Positions 5,136 through 6,335 of a DNA stretch of 6,335 nt are shown one piece after another. Both the position numbers and the translations under genes were made by a program. Numbering within the stretch: position 1 is the stretch's first letter; every line of letters begins with the position of its first letter. Below the pieces are notes generated by a model. It saw only the letters and a list, made by a program, of their open reading frames with translations, was not told the DNA's origin and searched no databases. The DNA comes from Gallionella sp. (GTDB lineage: Bacteria > Pseudomonadota > Gammaproteobacteria > Burkholderiales > Gallionellaceae): positions 1-6,335 of the forward strand of contig JAUYGW010000201.1 of the NCBI GenBank assembly GCA_030690245.1. Reading direction: 5' to 3'.

Positions 5136-5777
5136 TTATTTCTTGGCTTCCACCAGGTTGTGCGCAATGGCGTAGTGAACCGCCTCGGCATTATTCTTGA
5201 AACCCATTTTCTCCAGCATGCGGGCGCGGTAGACGCTCACTGTCTTGGGGCTGAGCGCCATGACCTCGGAAATCTCGGTGAGGGATTTGCCGGAGGCCAT
5301 CAGGCAGAGCGTCTGGTATTCGCGGTTGGACAGGTTCTGGTGCATCAGCTCCTGCGATTCGCCGATCAGGTTGCTCAGCAACTGCTCGGCCAGCGGCGCG
5401 CTGATGTACTTTTTGCCGCTGATGACCTGCTGGATCGCGCCGACCAGCTTTTCCGGCGCGCTCTGCTTGTTGATGTAACCCATCGCGCCCGCCTTCAGCG
5501 CACGCACGCCGTATTGCTCTTCGGGATACATGCTCAGCACGATGATCTTGACATCGGGCTGCTCCGACTTGAGTTGCTTGAGCACGTCGATGCCGTGCTT
5601 GTCCGACAGGGAGATGTCCAGCAGGATCAGGTCGAAATGCTGCTGGCGCGCCATGTTGATGGCTTCCAGGCCGGTTTCCGCCTCGCCGGCTATATGGAAG
5701 TCGGGCCCCTCTTCGAGCAGCATCTTCAAGCCCTTGCGGATCAGCGCATGATCGTCCACTACCAGAATATTAATCAT
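5136..5777 (-). CDS. NarL/LuxR-family response regulator
   Basis: This 213-residue two-component transcription factor is complete. The receiver domain (1-120) has the acidic pair D8-D9, the phosphoacceptor D54 in LILLDISLSD, S82 in IVLSMYP, and K104 in GYINK, so all phosphorylation residues are present. The C-terminal LuxR-type helix-turn-helix starts at LSNREYQTLCLMASGKS (149-165) and continues with the recognition helix SPKTVSVYRARMLEKM (176-191). Architecture and length are those of the NarL/UvrY/GacA group; I cannot assign one named member. The ATG at 5775-5777 overlaps the kinase TGA stop in an ATGA arrangement, which strongly pairs it with that kinase. The diguanylate cyclase follows 6 bp downstream. 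DNA targets are unknown; autoregulation cannot be tested because the operon promoter is off the window. Confidence 0.95.
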   Translation of the reverse strand: MINILVVDDHALIRKGLKMLLEEGPDFHIAGEAETGLEAINMARQQHFDLILLDISLSDKHGIDVLKQLKSEQPDVKIIVLSMYPEEQYGVRALKAGAMGYINKQSAPEKLVGAIQQVISGKKYISAPLAEQLLSNLIGESQELMHQNLSNREYQTLCLMASGKSLTEISEVMALSPKTVSVYRARMLEKMGFKNNAEAVHYAIAHNLVEAKK

Positions 5778-6335
5778 ATTGACGTTTCGCCGAAAAGCGC
5801 TTGTTGCGGGGTTTCTTCCATGAGCGGGACGAAAATCGCGATTTGCGTCCCCTTGCCCAGCGTGCTGGCAATCTTGACCGTGCCGCCGAGGTGCGCGACG
5901 CGCTCCTGAACGCCGCGCAGGCCGAACGAACGCGGCTTGTTGCGCGCCACCTCGCTGAATCCCATCCCGTCATCGGAAATGATCAGCTCGAGATGGTCGG
6001 TGCCCTTGACGATCTCAATCTGGACATGCTTGGCATGGGCGTGTTTCAGGATATTGTTCAGCGCCTCCTGGCAAACCCGGAACAGTGTGATCGAATACGC
6101 CTCGGGCAGCTCGATGCTCTCCTGCGACTTGATGATGGTGCAGGAAATGCCGCTGCGCTTGCTGAATTCCTGCGCCTCGATTTCGATCGCGGCGATGATG
6201 CCGAAGCAATCGAGGAAGCCGGGGCGCAGCCGGTGGGCCAGGTTGCTCGCAGAGGTGATCGCCCGGTTCACCAGTTCCTCTCTGGTTCTGGCCTGTTCGG
6301 GGAGTTGGGGGGTGTCCTTGGGCAGGCGCTGCGTC
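5774..6335 (-). CDS. Sensor histidine kinase, C-terminal fragment (NarL-type partner)
   Basis: The frame is open to the right edge, so only the last 186 residues are seen. A GTG at 6271 is not the real start, because homologous-looking sequence (RLPKDTPQLPEQ) continues upstream of it. The fragment covers the end of the dimerisation region, with RAITSASNLAHRLRPGFLD, typical of HisKA_3 kinases. It also covers the HATPase_c domain: N-box QEALNNILKHAHA (about 89-101 of the fragment), G1 box DDGMGF (121-126), G2 box GLRGVQERV (138-146), and the final strand GTQIAIFVPL. The phosphorylated histidine and all sensor domains are outside the window, so the signal is unknown. It should phosphorylate the response regulator whose start overlaps its stop by 4 bp. 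Confidence 0.93.
   Translation of the reverse strand, partial: TQRLPKDTPQLPEQARTREELVNRAITSASNLAHRLRPGFLDCFGIIAAIEIEAQEFSKRSGISCTIIKSQESIELPEAYSITLFRVCQEALNNILKHAHAKHVQIEIVKGTDHLELIISDDGMGFSEVARNKPRSFGLRGVQERVAHLGGTVKIASTLGKGTQIAIFVPLMEETPQQALFGETSI

Noticed and set aside
5774..6271. GTG at 6271 as the true start of a short histidine kinase
   Set aside because: Coding sequence typical of the family continues in frame upstream to the window edge, and a protein starting there would lack the phosphorylated histidine.

Overview
The window looks like an ordinary chromosomal stretch of a GC-rich proteobacterium, most likely a betaproteobacterium (perhaps Nitrosomonadales/Gallionellaceae-like). This placement is an inference from protein style: a classical ArgA (kinase-fold plus GNAT), an RsmE with the CEQCGR signature, and an HK-RR-GGDEF operon. 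No marker gene was available to confirm it.

Layout, left to right. (1) 1-138: end of an IS5-type insertion sequence, carrying the first 21 codons of its transposase on the minus strand, a terminus ending GAGGTTCC, and a putative TTAA target duplication. (2) 139-281: non-coding DNA with a three-unit 10-bp tandem repeat. (3) 282-839, minus: thioredoxin-fold/peroxiredoxin-like protein with a CNHC motif. It is divergent from (4) 912-1649, plus: rsmE, the 16S rRNA U1498 methyltransferase. (5) 1646-1898: gap with a perfect 24-bp inverted repeat whose first bases include the rsmE stop codon, a short open frame, and a strong stem-loop just before argA. (6) 1899-3221, plus: argA. (7) 3222-3347: convergent gap with a second pair of inverted REP-like palindromes. 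(8) 3348-6335, minus: an operon, transcribed right to left, of a NarL/LuxR-type sensor kinase (5' part off the window), its response regulator (4-bp ATGA overlap) and a soluble diguanylate cyclase (6-bp gap).

Functionally there are two housekeeping genes (rRNA modification, first step of arginine synthesis), one redox protein, and one signalling operon that joins two-component phosphotransfer to cyclic-di-GMP synthesis. The least explained DNA is intergenic: argA is bracketed by two different GTAG-footed palindrome pairs, one fused to the rsmE stop codon and running through a small open frame. I see no CRISPR array, tRNA, rRNA, prophage or clear novel defence or biosynthetic system.
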